A stretch of 20,219 nucleotides of DNA, taken from a virus. A program made the translations under genes and the position numbers. Shown here piece after piece: positions 1 through 6,870 of this stretch (position 1 is its first letter; each line of letters starts with the position of its first letter). Where the stretch lies: the IMG/VR virus record IMGVR_UViG_3300047550_003297, positions 1-20,219 of that record. The stretch is one strand, 5' to 3'. The notes under the pieces are model-generated. The model did no database searches. It was given only the letters and a program-made list of their open reading frames with translations, and had not been told where the DNA came from.

Positions 1-150
1 GTCTTCGCGTTCTTGAACATGCTTCGTGACTCTGGTAAGGTCAATATGTTTGGTGCTGGTCCCTATGTCCAAGAGGCATTTGACTTTAGCAGAGCCCAAG
101 CCAAGCAGTATGTTCTTGCCTGGATGAGGAGTTATGACAATGTTCACTAA
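1..150 (+). CDS. Small phage protein, C-terminal 49 residues (5' end outside window)
   Basis: The frame is open from base 1 and stops at TAA 148-150, so only the C-terminus is visible. It contains the stretch NMFGAGPYVQEAFDFSRAQA followed by a Trp-containing end (VLAWMRSYDN). From memory, short proteins with a similar FGAxxYLQEAFxLSRxxA pattern occur in many tailed phages, with no assigned function. The last bases overlap the start of the next gene, which suggests translational coupling. Function unknown. Confidence 0.72.
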   Translation, partial: VFAFLNMLRDSGKVNMFGAGPYVQEAFDFSRAQAKQYVLAWMRSYDNVH

Positions 151-397
151 AGATAAGATCATGGACTTCCTCAAGGCAAATGTTGCCGAGGTCAGGTTCA
201 CAAAGTCAGATGGTACAGAGCGAATAATGAAGTGCACTCTTCGTGAAGATCTCGTAGTACCGTATGTTAAAAAGACCGATAGAGTGAAGGAGGCAAATAC
301 CGACGTCGTACCAGTCTTCGATGTTGAAAAGAATGAGTGGCGCTCATTCAAGGTAGATGCTGTACAATCTATCAGTCTTTGGGGCAGTCAGGAATGA
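140..397 (+). CDS. Small SH3/Sm-like barrel phage protein (WYL_2/DUF2693-type)
   Basis: An 85-residue protein with the pattern 'xGTERIMKCTLRED...VPVFDVEKNEWRSFKVDAVQSI'. This alternation of short strands, with a 'D/NxxWRSF' signature, is typical of the phage WYL_2/DUF2693 family, thought to form an Sm-like SH3 barrel. Two in-frame ATGs exist at 134 and 140. I chose 140 because GAGGAG at 126-131 then sits 8 nt upstream, against only 2 nt for the ATG at 134. The gene overlaps the upstream gene by 11 nt, and its stop codon lies inside a terminator hairpin. The exact role is unknown; nucleic-acid binding or gene regulation is possible. Confidence 0.8.
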   Translation: MFTKDKIMDFLKANVAEVRFTKSDGTERIMKCTLREDLVVPYVKKTDRVKEANTDVVPVFDVEKNEWRSFKVDAVQSISLWGSQE

Positions 398-407
398 CTG
401 CCCTTTT
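381..407 (+). terminator. Rho-independent terminator overlapping the stop codon
   Basis: A perfect 9-bp stem (GGGCAGTCA at 382-390, TGACTGCCC at 395-403) encloses a GGAA loop and is followed by TTTTCTCTTT. The TGA stop of the preceding gene (395-397) lies in the descending arm, so ribosomes finishing that gene could prevent hairpin formation. Confidence 0.8.
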
Positions 408-424
408 CTCTTTAGGATAACAAG

Positions 425-655
425 ATGAATAGATACCACATTAGATTCAACACAAAGCATGCCAACTCTGGTCTTGTTTGGAGAGTGTTTGAGAATGGCA
501 AAGAGCATTTGTTCAAGCACATTCTGATTGAGGTTCCTGTGAGAGATGAAGTAACCATTGAGAATGGTGAAGTCAAATGGAATATGGCTTGTGATGGTCT
601 CTTAGTTTATAGTGACAACAACTTAGGTAGAATAACATGGAATACAAAGATTTAA
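425..655 (+). CDS. Small conserved phage protein, unknown function
   Basis: 76 residues starting MNRYHIRFNTKHANSG and containing a strand-rich core (LVWRVFENGKEHLFKHILIE, then WNMACDGLLVYSD). The mixture of Lys, Trp and hydrophobic alternation suggests a small all-beta protein. Short proteins of similar look are common in the nucleotide-metabolism regions of marine T4-like phages, but I recognise no characterised family. AGGA at 414-417 provides a modest ribosome binding site. The 3' end overlaps the next gene by 19 nt. Confidence 0.7.
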   Translation: MNRYHIRFNTKHANSGLVWRVFENGKEHLFKHILIEVPVRDEVTIENGEVKWNMACDGLLVYSDNNLGRITWNTKI

Positions 656-852
656 CTGACGAAGAAATGGATAAATATGAGTCGGCCCTTGTTGCCATTG
701 TCGATAAAATCCGTATAATACATGCTCTAGGTCTTGAGAAACAATTGCTCAGCGACCTCAATAACGATGCCCCACAAGAACTAAACACACTAATAGCACA
801 TGCAGTGAGGATGAACATTGGACGAGAACAACTACGTAACTTCTACTGGTAA
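637..852 (+). CDS. Small helical protein, unknown function
   Basis: 71 residues, predicted largely alpha-helical (MEYKDLTDEEMDKYESALVA, then an amphipathic Leu-rich stretch), ending NFYW. It starts inside the previous gene (19-nt overlap) with AGG at 625-627 about 9 nt upstream. It overlaps the start of thyX by 35 nt, so it probably belongs to the same polycistronic message. No known family recognised. Confidence 0.65.
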   Translation: MEYKDLTDEEMDKYESALVAIVDKIRIIHALGLEKQLLSDLNNDAPQELNTLIAHAVRMNIGREQLRNFYW

Positions 853-1804
853 GAATGGAATCACAGCCAAAGTTATTCAAGACTCAGTCTGTACAAGAAC
901 TGCAACAAGAGTAACAACATTCGAATTAGAATACCCAAGATTCATTCATAGTGAGTTTATGACTCACCGCATGCTCTCTAGGAACGCTGCTTCCTCGAGA
1001 GCAATTCCTATTTCCAAGTTGGTAAAGTTGGTGGAGCAAAGACCAGCTAGGCCAATTCATTGGGGTAAGAATATTAAGGGCATGCAGGCAAATGAACAGC
1101 TTGATATGCCTGAGCTGTTACAGGCAACTCAGCTATGGGATGAGATTGCAAGGGCAACAAGCAACACTGCCAGAAAGTTTGATGCTCTTAATCTCCATAA
1201 GCAGGTCTCTAATAGAATCTTAGAGCCATACCAATTGATTAAGGTAGTCTGTACTGCTACTACCTATGATAATTTCTTCCATCTTCGTAAGCATCCAGAT
1301 GCCCAGCCAGAGATTAAAGAATTGGCCACCGTAATGTGGGATGCATACAATAAGAGCAATCCAGTTGGTCTTGCCAAGGGCGAATGGCATGTGCCCTACA
1401 TCCTTCGTGAGGATAGTGAGCTAGGGCTTCAGTATTACATTTGGGAAGAACAAGACAACCTAGAGAAGCAGATTGTAAAAACATACTTGACAGAGGAACA
1501 GGCTATTATGATTTCAGCCTCTTGCTGTGCTCAAGTTTCCTATAGAATTCTAAACACTGATATTGCTAAAGCACGAGACATCTTCCAGCGCCTAGTTGAA
1601 TCTAAGCCTGTTCATGCCTCTCCTTTGGAACATCAGGCCACTCCAATGACTAATCTCACAAACAGCTGTAGCAATTGTGATAGTTGGGAGAAGGGTGTAA
1701 CTCATTCAGATAGAAGCGGTGCTATGTGGTCTGGTAACTTTAAATACTGGATCCAGCATCGTCAGCTAATTGAGGATCATGTCGTTTGGAACTATAGGGA
1801 GTAA
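818..1804 (+). CDS. thyX: Flavin-dependent thymidylate synthase (ThyX, phage type)
   Basis: Converts dUMP to dTMP using methylene-tetrahydrofolate and FAD/NADPH, without the separate dihydrofolate reductase needed after ThyA. The ThyX signature is visible as T49-H-R-M-L-S-R-N-A-A-S59-S-R, i.e. the RHRx7S motif with Thr in place of the first Arg, flanked by TTFELEYPRFIHSEFM (33-48). Also seen are FFHLRKHPDAQPEI (153-166) and the C-terminal GNFKYWIQHRQ (306-316). At 328 residues it is longer than typical bacterial ThyX (about 215-250), consistent with the phage form. The start is TTG at 818, preceded by TGAGGA at 805-810; no in-frame ATG fits the conserved N-terminus. It overlaps the upstream gene and lies near guaC, suggesting a nucleotide-supply operon. 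Confidence 0.95.
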   Translation: MDENNYVTSTGKNGITAKVIQDSVCTRTATRVTTFELEYPRFIHSEFMTHRMLSRNAASSRAIPISKLVKLVEQRPARPIHWGKNIKGMQANEQLDMPELLQATQLWDEIARATSNTARKFDALNLHKQVSNRILEPYQLIKVVCTATTYDNFFHLRKHPDAQPEIKELATVMWDAYNKSNPVGLAKGEWHVPYILREDSELGLQYYIWEEQDNLEKQIVKTYLTEEQAIMISASCCAQVSYRILNTDIAKARDIFQRLVESKPVHASPLEHQATPMTNLTNSCSNCDSWEKGVTHSDRSGAMWSGNFKYWIQHRQLIEDHVVWNYRE

Positions 1805-1806
1805 CT

Positions 1807-1992
1807 ATGCAACTTAATCATGTTATTGAAATGAGTTTGATTGAAGCTGAAAATGAAGGACTATGTAAACAAGAAGCAATCGAGTATGCGGCAAGGGCTA
1901 ACAACGTAAGTACTGAACATGTTCGTACTGTATACGAAAACCTTGTAGACTTCCAGATCAAGATTGCTGACAGACTAGGTATTGGATTATGA
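1807..1992 (+). CDS. Small helical protein between thyX and guaC
   Basis: 61 residues starting MQLNHVIEMSLIEAENEGLC, with a possible helix-turn-helix-like middle (KQEAIEYAARANNVSTEHVR). That stretch would fit a small DNA-binding or adaptor protein, but the evidence is only the helix pattern. AGGGAG at 1796-1801 is a good ribosome binding site. The TGA stop overlaps the ATG of guaC (ATGA), so the two are probably translationally coupled. No family recognised. Confidence 0.7.
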   Translation: MQLNHVIEMSLIEAENEGLCKQEAIEYAARANNVSTEHVRTVYENLVDFQIKIADRLGIGL

Positions 1993-3008
1993 TTCAAGAT
2001 GCTCCTAAATTAGACTATAGTGATGTTTTAATCGTTCCTAAGTTCTCTGATATTGATAGTAGATCCAAAGTTGTAATGGACTACAATCCTATCATTGCAT
2101 CTAATATGGATGGTGTTGGAACATTCTCCATGGCTCGGGCTCTATGCAGGCATGGTGCTAGCACTGCTATTGTCAAACACTACACTCTTGATCAGTGGAT
2201 TCAATTCATCAACGAATGTTTGAATGAAGATGATACTGATCCTATTAAGTACTGTTATGTCTCTACTGGTATTAGCCGAGATGATTATAGTCTAACGACT
2301 TCCATCATTAAAGAGATCAGACAGCGGACGGGCATACATGCAAACATCTGTGTCGACGTTGCTAATGGCTATATGACTCAGTTCTATGAGTTTGTCTCAA
2401 GACTAAGGCAAGAAAATCCAGATAGTACTATCATGGCCGGCAGTGTTGTTACCCCTAAGGCTGTGACAAGATTAGAAGCAGCTGGTGCTAACTTGATTAA
2501 GGTTGGTATTGGTTCTGGTGCTGTCTGCACAACCCGTATCAAGACAGGCATTGGCTATCCTCAGTTTAGTGCTGTGGCTGAATGTGCGCTTGCCTGTAAT
2601 AAGTCTGAGATTGTTGCTGATGGTGGTATTACAAACCCAGGTGATGTTTGTAAGGCAATAGGTGCTGGTGCCAAGTATGTTAAGCTAGGTTCAATGCTGG
2701 CAGGACATGATGAAGGCGAGCAACCTATTGTTAATAACAAGATTGTGTTCTATGGGATGAGTTCTAGAACGGCTCAGGTTAAGCATAAGGGTGAACTAGC
2801 TAGCTATAGATCCTCGGAAGGTAGAACAGTATCAATGCCATATAAGGGCCCTGTAAAGAATACAATCCTGGATGTTCTTGGTGGTATTAGATCGTGCTGC
2901 GCGTATGTTGGGGCATATAGGGTATCTCAACTCCACATGTATACAGAGTTCATTAGGGTCAATAACCAATACAATAGGTCGATGGAACCCTATACAGTGT
3001 CACTTTAA
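1989..3008 (+). CDS. guaC: GMP reductase (IMPDH/GMPR family)
   Basis: Catalyses NADPH-dependent deamination of GMP to IMP, allowing guanine nucleotides to be turned into adenine nucleotides. The TIM-barrel family signature is clear: LDYSDVLIVPKFS at the N-terminus, KVGIGSGAVCTTRIKTGIGY (171-190) with catalytic Cys180 and Thr181/Thr182, and DGGITNPGDV (211-220). FYGMSSRTAQ then precedes YRSSEGRTV (273-281), whose Glu278 matches the GMPR catalytic glutamate, and the end has LGGIRSCCAYVGA. The CBS-domain insertion usual in IMP dehydrogenase is absent. The 339-residue length and the 'FYGMSS...SEG' segment favour GMP reductase over IMPDH. It is the last gene before the terminator at 3011-3033. Confidence 0.92.
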   Translation: MIQDAPKLDYSDVLIVPKFSDIDSRSKVVMDYNPIIASNMDGVGTFSMARALCRHGASTAIVKHYTLDQWIQFINECLNEDDTDPIKYCYVSTGISRDDYSLTTSIIKEIRQRTGIHANICVDVANGYMTQFYEFVSRLRQENPDSTIMAGSVVTPKAVTRLEAAGANLIKVGIGSGAVCTTRIKTGIGYPQFSAVAECALACNKSEIVADGGITNPGDVCKAIGAGAKYVKLGSMLAGHDEGEQPIVNNKIVFYGMSSRTAQVKHKGELASYRSSEGRTVSMPYKGPVKNTILDVLGGIRSCCAYVGAYRVSQLHMYTEFIRVNNQYNRSMEPYTVSL

Positions 3009-3010
3009 AC

Positions 3011-3033
3011 AAAGCCCCCGAAAGGGGGTTTTG
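3011..3033 (+). terminator. Rho-independent terminator after guaC
   Basis: CCCCC (3015-3019), loop GAAA (3020-3023), GGGGG (3024-3028), then TTTT. The upstream AAA (3011-3013) pairs with part of the T run. It separates the nucleotide-metabolism cluster from the late genes that follow. Confidence 0.85.
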
Positions 3034-3037
3034 CATA

Positions 3038-3045
3038 TATAAAGT
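3038..3045 (+). promoter_or_regulatory. Probable T4-type late promoter (TATAAAGT)
   Basis: TATAAAGT differs from the T4 late consensus TATAAATA at its last two positions. It stands directly after a terminator and about 20 bases before the next ATG. A start point near 3051 would leave a short leader carrying TGGGAGA at 3054-3060. Confidence 0.5.
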
Positions 3046-3065
3046 ATCATAATTGGGAGAACTAC

Positions 3066-3791
3066 ATGGCTGGTGCCTCATCAGAAAGACAGGAAAATGG
3101 TCTAATCAAGGCCATTAATGATGCCGTCAAGGCTAACAAAAATAATGCCGTTACTGTTATTTTTGAAAACATGACACTATCAGGTGTAACAAAAGCAGAA
3201 AAGTTTGGGGGCAGACAAGCTGGTGGTTCAGAACCTTATACGGATGTTGTTTTATACAGAGGCACAAAAACTTTAAACTTATCATGCAAAGGTGAGTCAG
3301 CCCCTTCGCTAGCTGGTGGTGGGCTAAAAGGATTAGAATTGGCTGTACCAGGTATTGCCAAGAAGTTTATGATGAAAGCTTTCGAGCATCTAAAGACTAA
3401 AAAGAAACTCAAGGTTGGCGATAAAGTACCTGATGTCTATGGTAAGATAAGTAAACAAGACAAGTTAAAAATTGTTGTTGGCAATAAAGCTATGGGTGGT
3501 CCAATTGACTATATGTACATTGGACCGATGGATGTTACTAAGCAGTATGATAGCGCCAAAAATAGATTGAAAATTTCTGGCTCAATGTATGAGGCAGAAT
3601 CATATGCTAATTCTAAAGAACTATACTTTAGATTGAGAGCACGTAGAGAAGATCAACGCTTTGATCCAACAGCAAAGGATAGTATGGGGACTCCAAAAAT
3701 ATATGGTAAGTCACCATCAAAGGGAGATAGCGCCGGCCGTATAGTTGTAACAGACGATACACCAGCATCAGCAGTAATGGTAAACCTATGA
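3066..3791 (+). CDS. Conserved phage protein, possible restriction-endonuclease-like fold
   Basis: 241 residues. The N-terminal half has a helix (ERQENGLIKAINDAV, 7-21) and then TDVVLYRG (59-66) followed by LNLSCKGES (70-78) and a glycine-rich SLAGGGLKGLE (81-91). An acidic residue on one strand, a Lys on the next and a following Gly-rich turn resembles PD-(D/E)xK-fold phage proteins. The canonical (D/E)xK is not intact, because Ser73 occupies the acidic position before Lys75. The C-terminal half has KELYFRLRARREDQ, reminiscent of a strand at the end of such folds. Function not established; an alternative is an inactive structural relative. The ribosome binding site GGGAGA precedes the ATG, and the stop overlaps the next gene as ATGA. 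Confidence 0.7.
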   Translation: MAGASSERQENGLIKAINDAVKANKNNAVTVIFENMTLSGVTKAEKFGGRQAGGSEPYTDVVLYRGTKTLNLSCKGESAPSLAGGGLKGLELAVPGIAKKFMMKAFEHLKTKKKLKVGDKVPDVYGKISKQDKLKIVVGNKAMGGPIDYMYIGPMDVTKQYDSAKNRLKISGSMYEAESYANSKELYFRLRARREDQRFDPTAKDSMGTPKIYGKSPSKGDSAGRIVVTDDTPASAVMVNL

Positions 3792-4987
3792 GCTTTATTC
3801 AGTACCTAGTAGAATCAGTTGATGACGAGAGTAAGCTAATTCATTTAAAGCATAATGAAGAGCATGTCATTGACTCTGGTACTGAAGGCTTCAAGCATGC
3901 CTTCCATACACTCAATGATACGCATAATGCTATCATGGGTGCTACTCATTCCTCAACTAAGAATGTAATTAAATATGATGGTTCACCTTCTGTAATCTTT
4001 GGTTACCATCCTGTTACAGGCAAGTTCTTTACAGCATCTAAGTCTGCATTTAATAAAGAACCAAAGATTAACTACTCCCACGAAGATATCGAAAAGAACC
4101 ATGGCCATGCACCTGGCTTAGTTGAGAAGTTGAAGGCAGCGCACGACCATCTCAAAAAGATTATTCCAAAGGGCAGAGTGTTCCAAGGTGACATCATGTA
4201 TACACATAATGATGTGACCCATCATGGTGGTAAGTATCACTTTACACCTAACACAATTACCTATTCTCAGAGAGCAGATTCACCAGAAGGCAAAAAGATC
4301 AAGAAGGCTAAGATTGGTGTGGCTATCCATACTGAGTATAAAGGCCATGGTGATCTTGAATCAATGCAAGCCCATTATGGATTTGATCCACACGAAGAGG
4401 GTAGTGGATTCCAACATCACCCAGATGTTCATGTATTACCAGTCCATGTAGTTCATGCAGCCAAGGCACCAAAGACAAGGTTCCAGCAACACATGAAGAA
4501 GGCTGTTGAAGAGTTTGAAGGCGTTACTGAGGAAACTCATAACGCCATTACTAACCATAGAGTTAACCTAAAAACATTTATCAATAGCACAGTTAGAACT
4601 GGTGCCAAAAGATCAGCTACAGCCTATATGGCCTGGCTAAAGAATAAGCACCAGGCTGAGGTGGATAAACTAAAGACACCAGCCGGTAAGGCAAGAAGAC
4701 AACAGGCTATGGATGAAGACCTAGCTCATGTACAGAAAAATAAGGCTCATTTTCACCGTATTCTAAATATTCACGACCATCTAGAAAATGCAAAAAATGA
4801 ATTAGTTGATCATCTTTCAAGTCTAGATCACCATGGATACGAACATTCAATCCATGGCAGACCAGCTGGACCAGAAGGGTTTGTATCAATTAGAAACAAT
4901 AGACCAACTAAGTTAGTTAGAAGATCAGGAGTTGGTAGAGGCGGCCATGCTGCATTCTCCCAAGCTAATTTTTTAAGAGCTAGATAG
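3788..4987 (+). CDS. Ligase-like covalent nucleotidyltransferase candidate (DUF6267-like), with capsid-targeting-like N-terminus
   Basis: 399 residues. The sequence shows KYDGSPSVIFG (62-72), matching the KxDG nucleotidylation motif of DNA/RNA ligases with Lys62 as the candidate nucleophile. VFQGDIMYT (131-139) follows in the place of motif III. A C-terminal GPEGFVSI (361-368) then TKLVRRS (374-380) matches the motif IV (EGxV) and motif V (Lys-rich strand) order. A His-rich and helical insertion of about 200 residues separates III from IV. I believe it belongs to the phage family DUF6267, whose biochemistry is, to my knowledge, undescribed. The N-terminus MSFIQYLVES resembles a capsid-targeting peptide with an LVE|S cleavage-like site. 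It overlaps the upstream gene by 4 nt. It could equally be a non-catalytic relative. Confidence 0.78.
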   Translation: MSFIQYLVESVDDESKLIHLKHNEEHVIDSGTEGFKHAFHTLNDTHNAIMGATHSSTKNVIKYDGSPSVIFGYHPVTGKFFTASKSAFNKEPKINYSHEDIEKNHGHAPGLVEKLKAAHDHLKKIIPKGRVFQGDIMYTHNDVTHHGGKYHFTPNTITYSQRADSPEGKKIKKAKIGVAIHTEYKGHGDLESMQAHYGFDPHEEGSGFQHHPDVHVLPVHVVHAAKAPKTRFQQHMKKAVEEFEGVTEETHNAITNHRVNLKTFINSTVRTGAKRSATAYMAWLKNKHQAEVDKLKTPAGKARRQQAMDEDLAHVQKNKAHFHRILNIHDHLENAKNELVDHLSSLDHHGYEHSIHGRPAGPEGFVSIRNNRPTKLVRRSGVGRGGHAAFSQANFLRAR

Positions 4988-4988
4988 A

Positions 4989-6293
4989 ATGGCACAGTTT
5001 AGAAAAGATAAACATCAATACTTGCCTGATAACAAGACTCTGTTCGAAGTTGTCATGCTTGCCGACCAGTACGGTAACCGTATTGGTCCAGCTAACCCAT
5101 CAGGTACAGCTGTTGATGCTTTTGGTAGAGCCAGACAGTCACAGCCAGTAACACTATTTGATTCATTCAATCGTTATGAAGATAACGACAAATTCTCTAC
5201 TGCCAATACTGCCACAGCAACATATTCTTTTAGTGCTAATGCAGCTACAATGTCCCTCACTGTAGATACAACATCTGGCGCTAAGGTTCAGAGAGAAACA
5301 ACAAGAGTATTTGCCTATCAGCCAGGTAAGAGCTTGCTGATTATGAATACGTTTGTTATGAATGCACCCCAAGCTAACCTTGCTCAGAGAGTTGGTTACT
5401 ACAATGATCTCAATGGCGTATTTCTAGAACAGACTGGTACTACAATTAGATTTGGTATTAGATCAAATGTTAACGGCTCAGTTCAATACGAGTATGCTAA
5501 TCAGGCAGACTGGAATATTGATACACTACTTGGGGCTGTCCCATCCTCACCATCTCAACTAACCCTTGATCTAACTAAGGCTCAAATTTTCTGGTCTGAT
5601 ATTGAGTGGTTAGGTGTTGGTACAGTTAGATGTGGTTTTGTGATTAACGGTCAGTTAGTCCATTGTCATTCATTCCATCATGCCAATATAACAGCTGGCA
5701 CTTATATGACGACAGCATGTCTTCCAGTAAGATATGAAATTGAGAATACAGGCACAACGGCTGCCTCTGCTACTCTAAAGCAAATTTGTACCACTGTTAT
5801 TTCTGAAGGTGGTTATGAACTTAGAGGCAAGCCAAGATCATATGGCCAGGAGCCAACAACACAAAGAGAACTTGCCACAGCTGGCACATACTATCCAGTA
5901 ATATCACTAAGATTGAAGTCCACGAAGTTAGATGGTATTGCTGTTCCTAAAGATATTTCAATTGCAGCTCTAAACCAAGCACTCTATAAATATAAGATTG
6001 TTGTTAACCCAACAATAACTGGTGGATCTTGGACATCGGCTGGTAATGATTCGTGTGTAGAGTATGATGCAAACAACTCATCCACAATGAGTGGTGGCAC
6101 GACAATAATGTCAGGCATCTATAATTCTACCAACCAGTCAGCAGCTGGCGTAAACTTAGATGGAGAGATGTTTAAGTTTCAGCTAGAGAGAAATGGTTTA
6201 GCTAATACACCAGTCATCTTTACACTTGCAATGACATCTCGCACTGCAACAAGTAATGTTGTCGCATCTATGGATTGGCAAGAGTTTACATAA
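4989..6293 (+). CDS. VrlC-like virion structural protein
   Basis: 434 residues with the pattern DAFGRARQSQPVTLFDS (43-59), then NRYEDND, QPGKSLLIMNTFVMNAP, AQIFWSDIEWLGVGTVRCGF, HSFHHANI and VISEGGYELRG. This series matches a domain of the VrlC-like proteins seen in marine T4-like phages, where the protein is regarded as virion-associated, probably tail or fibre linked. The composition is beta-rich and Thr/Asn/Ser-rich with no signal peptide, as expected for a virion component. A start at ATG 4989 follows the upstream stop by one base, with AAGAG at 4974-4978 as a weak ribosome binding site. The precise location in the virion is unknown. Confidence 0.82.
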   Translation: MAQFRKDKHQYLPDNKTLFEVVMLADQYGNRIGPANPSGTAVDAFGRARQSQPVTLFDSFNRYEDNDKFSTANTATATYSFSANAATMSLTVDTTSGAKVQRETTRVFAYQPGKSLLIMNTFVMNAPQANLAQRVGYYNDLNGVFLEQTGTTIRFGIRSNVNGSVQYEYANQADWNIDTLLGAVPSSPSQLTLDLTKAQIFWSDIEWLGVGTVRCGFVINGQLVHCHSFHHANITAGTYMTTACLPVRYEIENTGTTAASATLKQICTTVISEGGYELRGKPRSYGQEPTTQRELATAGTYYPVISLRLKSTKLDGIAVPKDISIAALNQALYKYKIVVNPTITGGSWTSAGNDSCVEYDANNSSTMSGGTTIMSGIYNSTNQSAAGVNLDGEMFKFQLERNGLANTPVIFTLAMTSRTATSNVVASMDWQEFT

Positions 6294-6301
6294 GGGGCTA
6301 T

Positions 6302-6814
6302 ATGAAGAATTTCAGTCTTTATACCGAAGAACTAAACTTCGAGGAACAAGAAGGTAAAAATATTACCGTGGGTTCCTATGAGACGGAGAACTTTCCACTG
6401 TGTCCAGGTGCCACAGAGGCTTTCAATAACCTAATAAAAGAACCAGGTGTAGATATGGCCAAGGCAGAAGAAGCAGCTAAACATGTGGATGAAGCTCTTG
6501 CTGTTGAAGCAAAGGCTCTTGAAAGAGGCTATTCCACTGAAAAGGATCTTGAAGATTATGATATGCATGCTACGGCTGCAGAAGAAGTATTAGAGGAACT
6601 TGGCGATCTAGAAAACCACGAATATTATCTCCGCGATGTCCATGAGCCAAAGTTAGTAGATATGCTAGATGTTAATGGAATCAGTGATGAAGATCTTGAA
6701 GATGATGAGGAAGATGAGGACGAGGAAGATTATAAGCACCTAGATGAGGACCTAGAAGTAGAGCCTTTCTGGGATGATGAAGAAGATTATTCAGGAATAT
6801 TTGATAAGGAATAA
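6302..6814 (+). CDS. Acidic protein with capsid-targeting-like N-terminus
   Basis: 170 residues from ATG 6302. An upstream in-frame TTG at 6275 was rejected because AAGGGG at 6292-6297 sits 4 nt before this ATG and the TTG would overlap the end of the previous gene. The protein starts MKNFSLYTEELNFEEQE, a Lys/aromatic then Glu pattern like other proteins here. The middle is helical and Ala/Glu-rich, and the C-terminal third is almost entirely Asp/Glu (DEDLEDDEEDEDEEDY). The strong negative charge beside very basic downstream proteins could suit a scaffold-core or charge-neutralising role, but that is inference. No family recognised. Confidence 0.75.
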   Translation: MKNFSLYTEELNFEEQEGKNITVGSYETENFPLCPGATEAFNNLIKEPGVDMAKAEEAAKHVDEALAVEAKALERGYSTEKDLEDYDMHATAAEEVLEELGDLENHEYYLRDVHEPKLVDMLDVNGISDEDLEDDEEDEDEEDYKHLDEDLEVEPFWDDEEDYSGIFDKE

Positions 6815-6819
6815 GTTCT

Positions 6820-6827
6820 TATAAATA
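6820..6827 (+). promoter_or_regulatory. T4-type late promoter (TATAAATA)
   Basis: Perfect match to the T4 late promoter consensus, in the 56-bp gap before the NMNAT-like gene. Predicted start near 6833. The leader contains a short imperfect inverted repeat (GGTT at 6838-6841 with AACC at 6852-6855) and the ribosome binding site TTGAGGA at 6859-6865. Confidence 0.75.
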
Positions 6828-6870
6828 TTCCGTACAAGGTTAGGGTACGCCAACCCCTTGAGGAATATCG

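Noticed and set aside
1989-3008. IMP dehydrogenase as product
   Set aside because: No CBS domains, GMPR-like length, and the FYGMSS...SEGRTV segment fit GMP reductase better.
4224-4451. Alternative + strand frame of 75 residues
   Set aside because: It lies wholly inside the ligase-like gene in another frame and has no ribosome binding site or recognisable motif.
5985-5992. Perfect TATAAATA inside the VrlC-like gene
   Set aside because: It lies deep in coding sequence (encoding Leu-Tyr-Lys-Tyr), about 300 bases before the next gene; probably chance in AT-rich DNA.
6275-6301. TTG start extending the acidic protein upstream
   Set aside because: ATG 6302 has AAGGGG correctly placed and starts the conserved-looking MKNFSLYTEE; the extension overlaps the previous gene.
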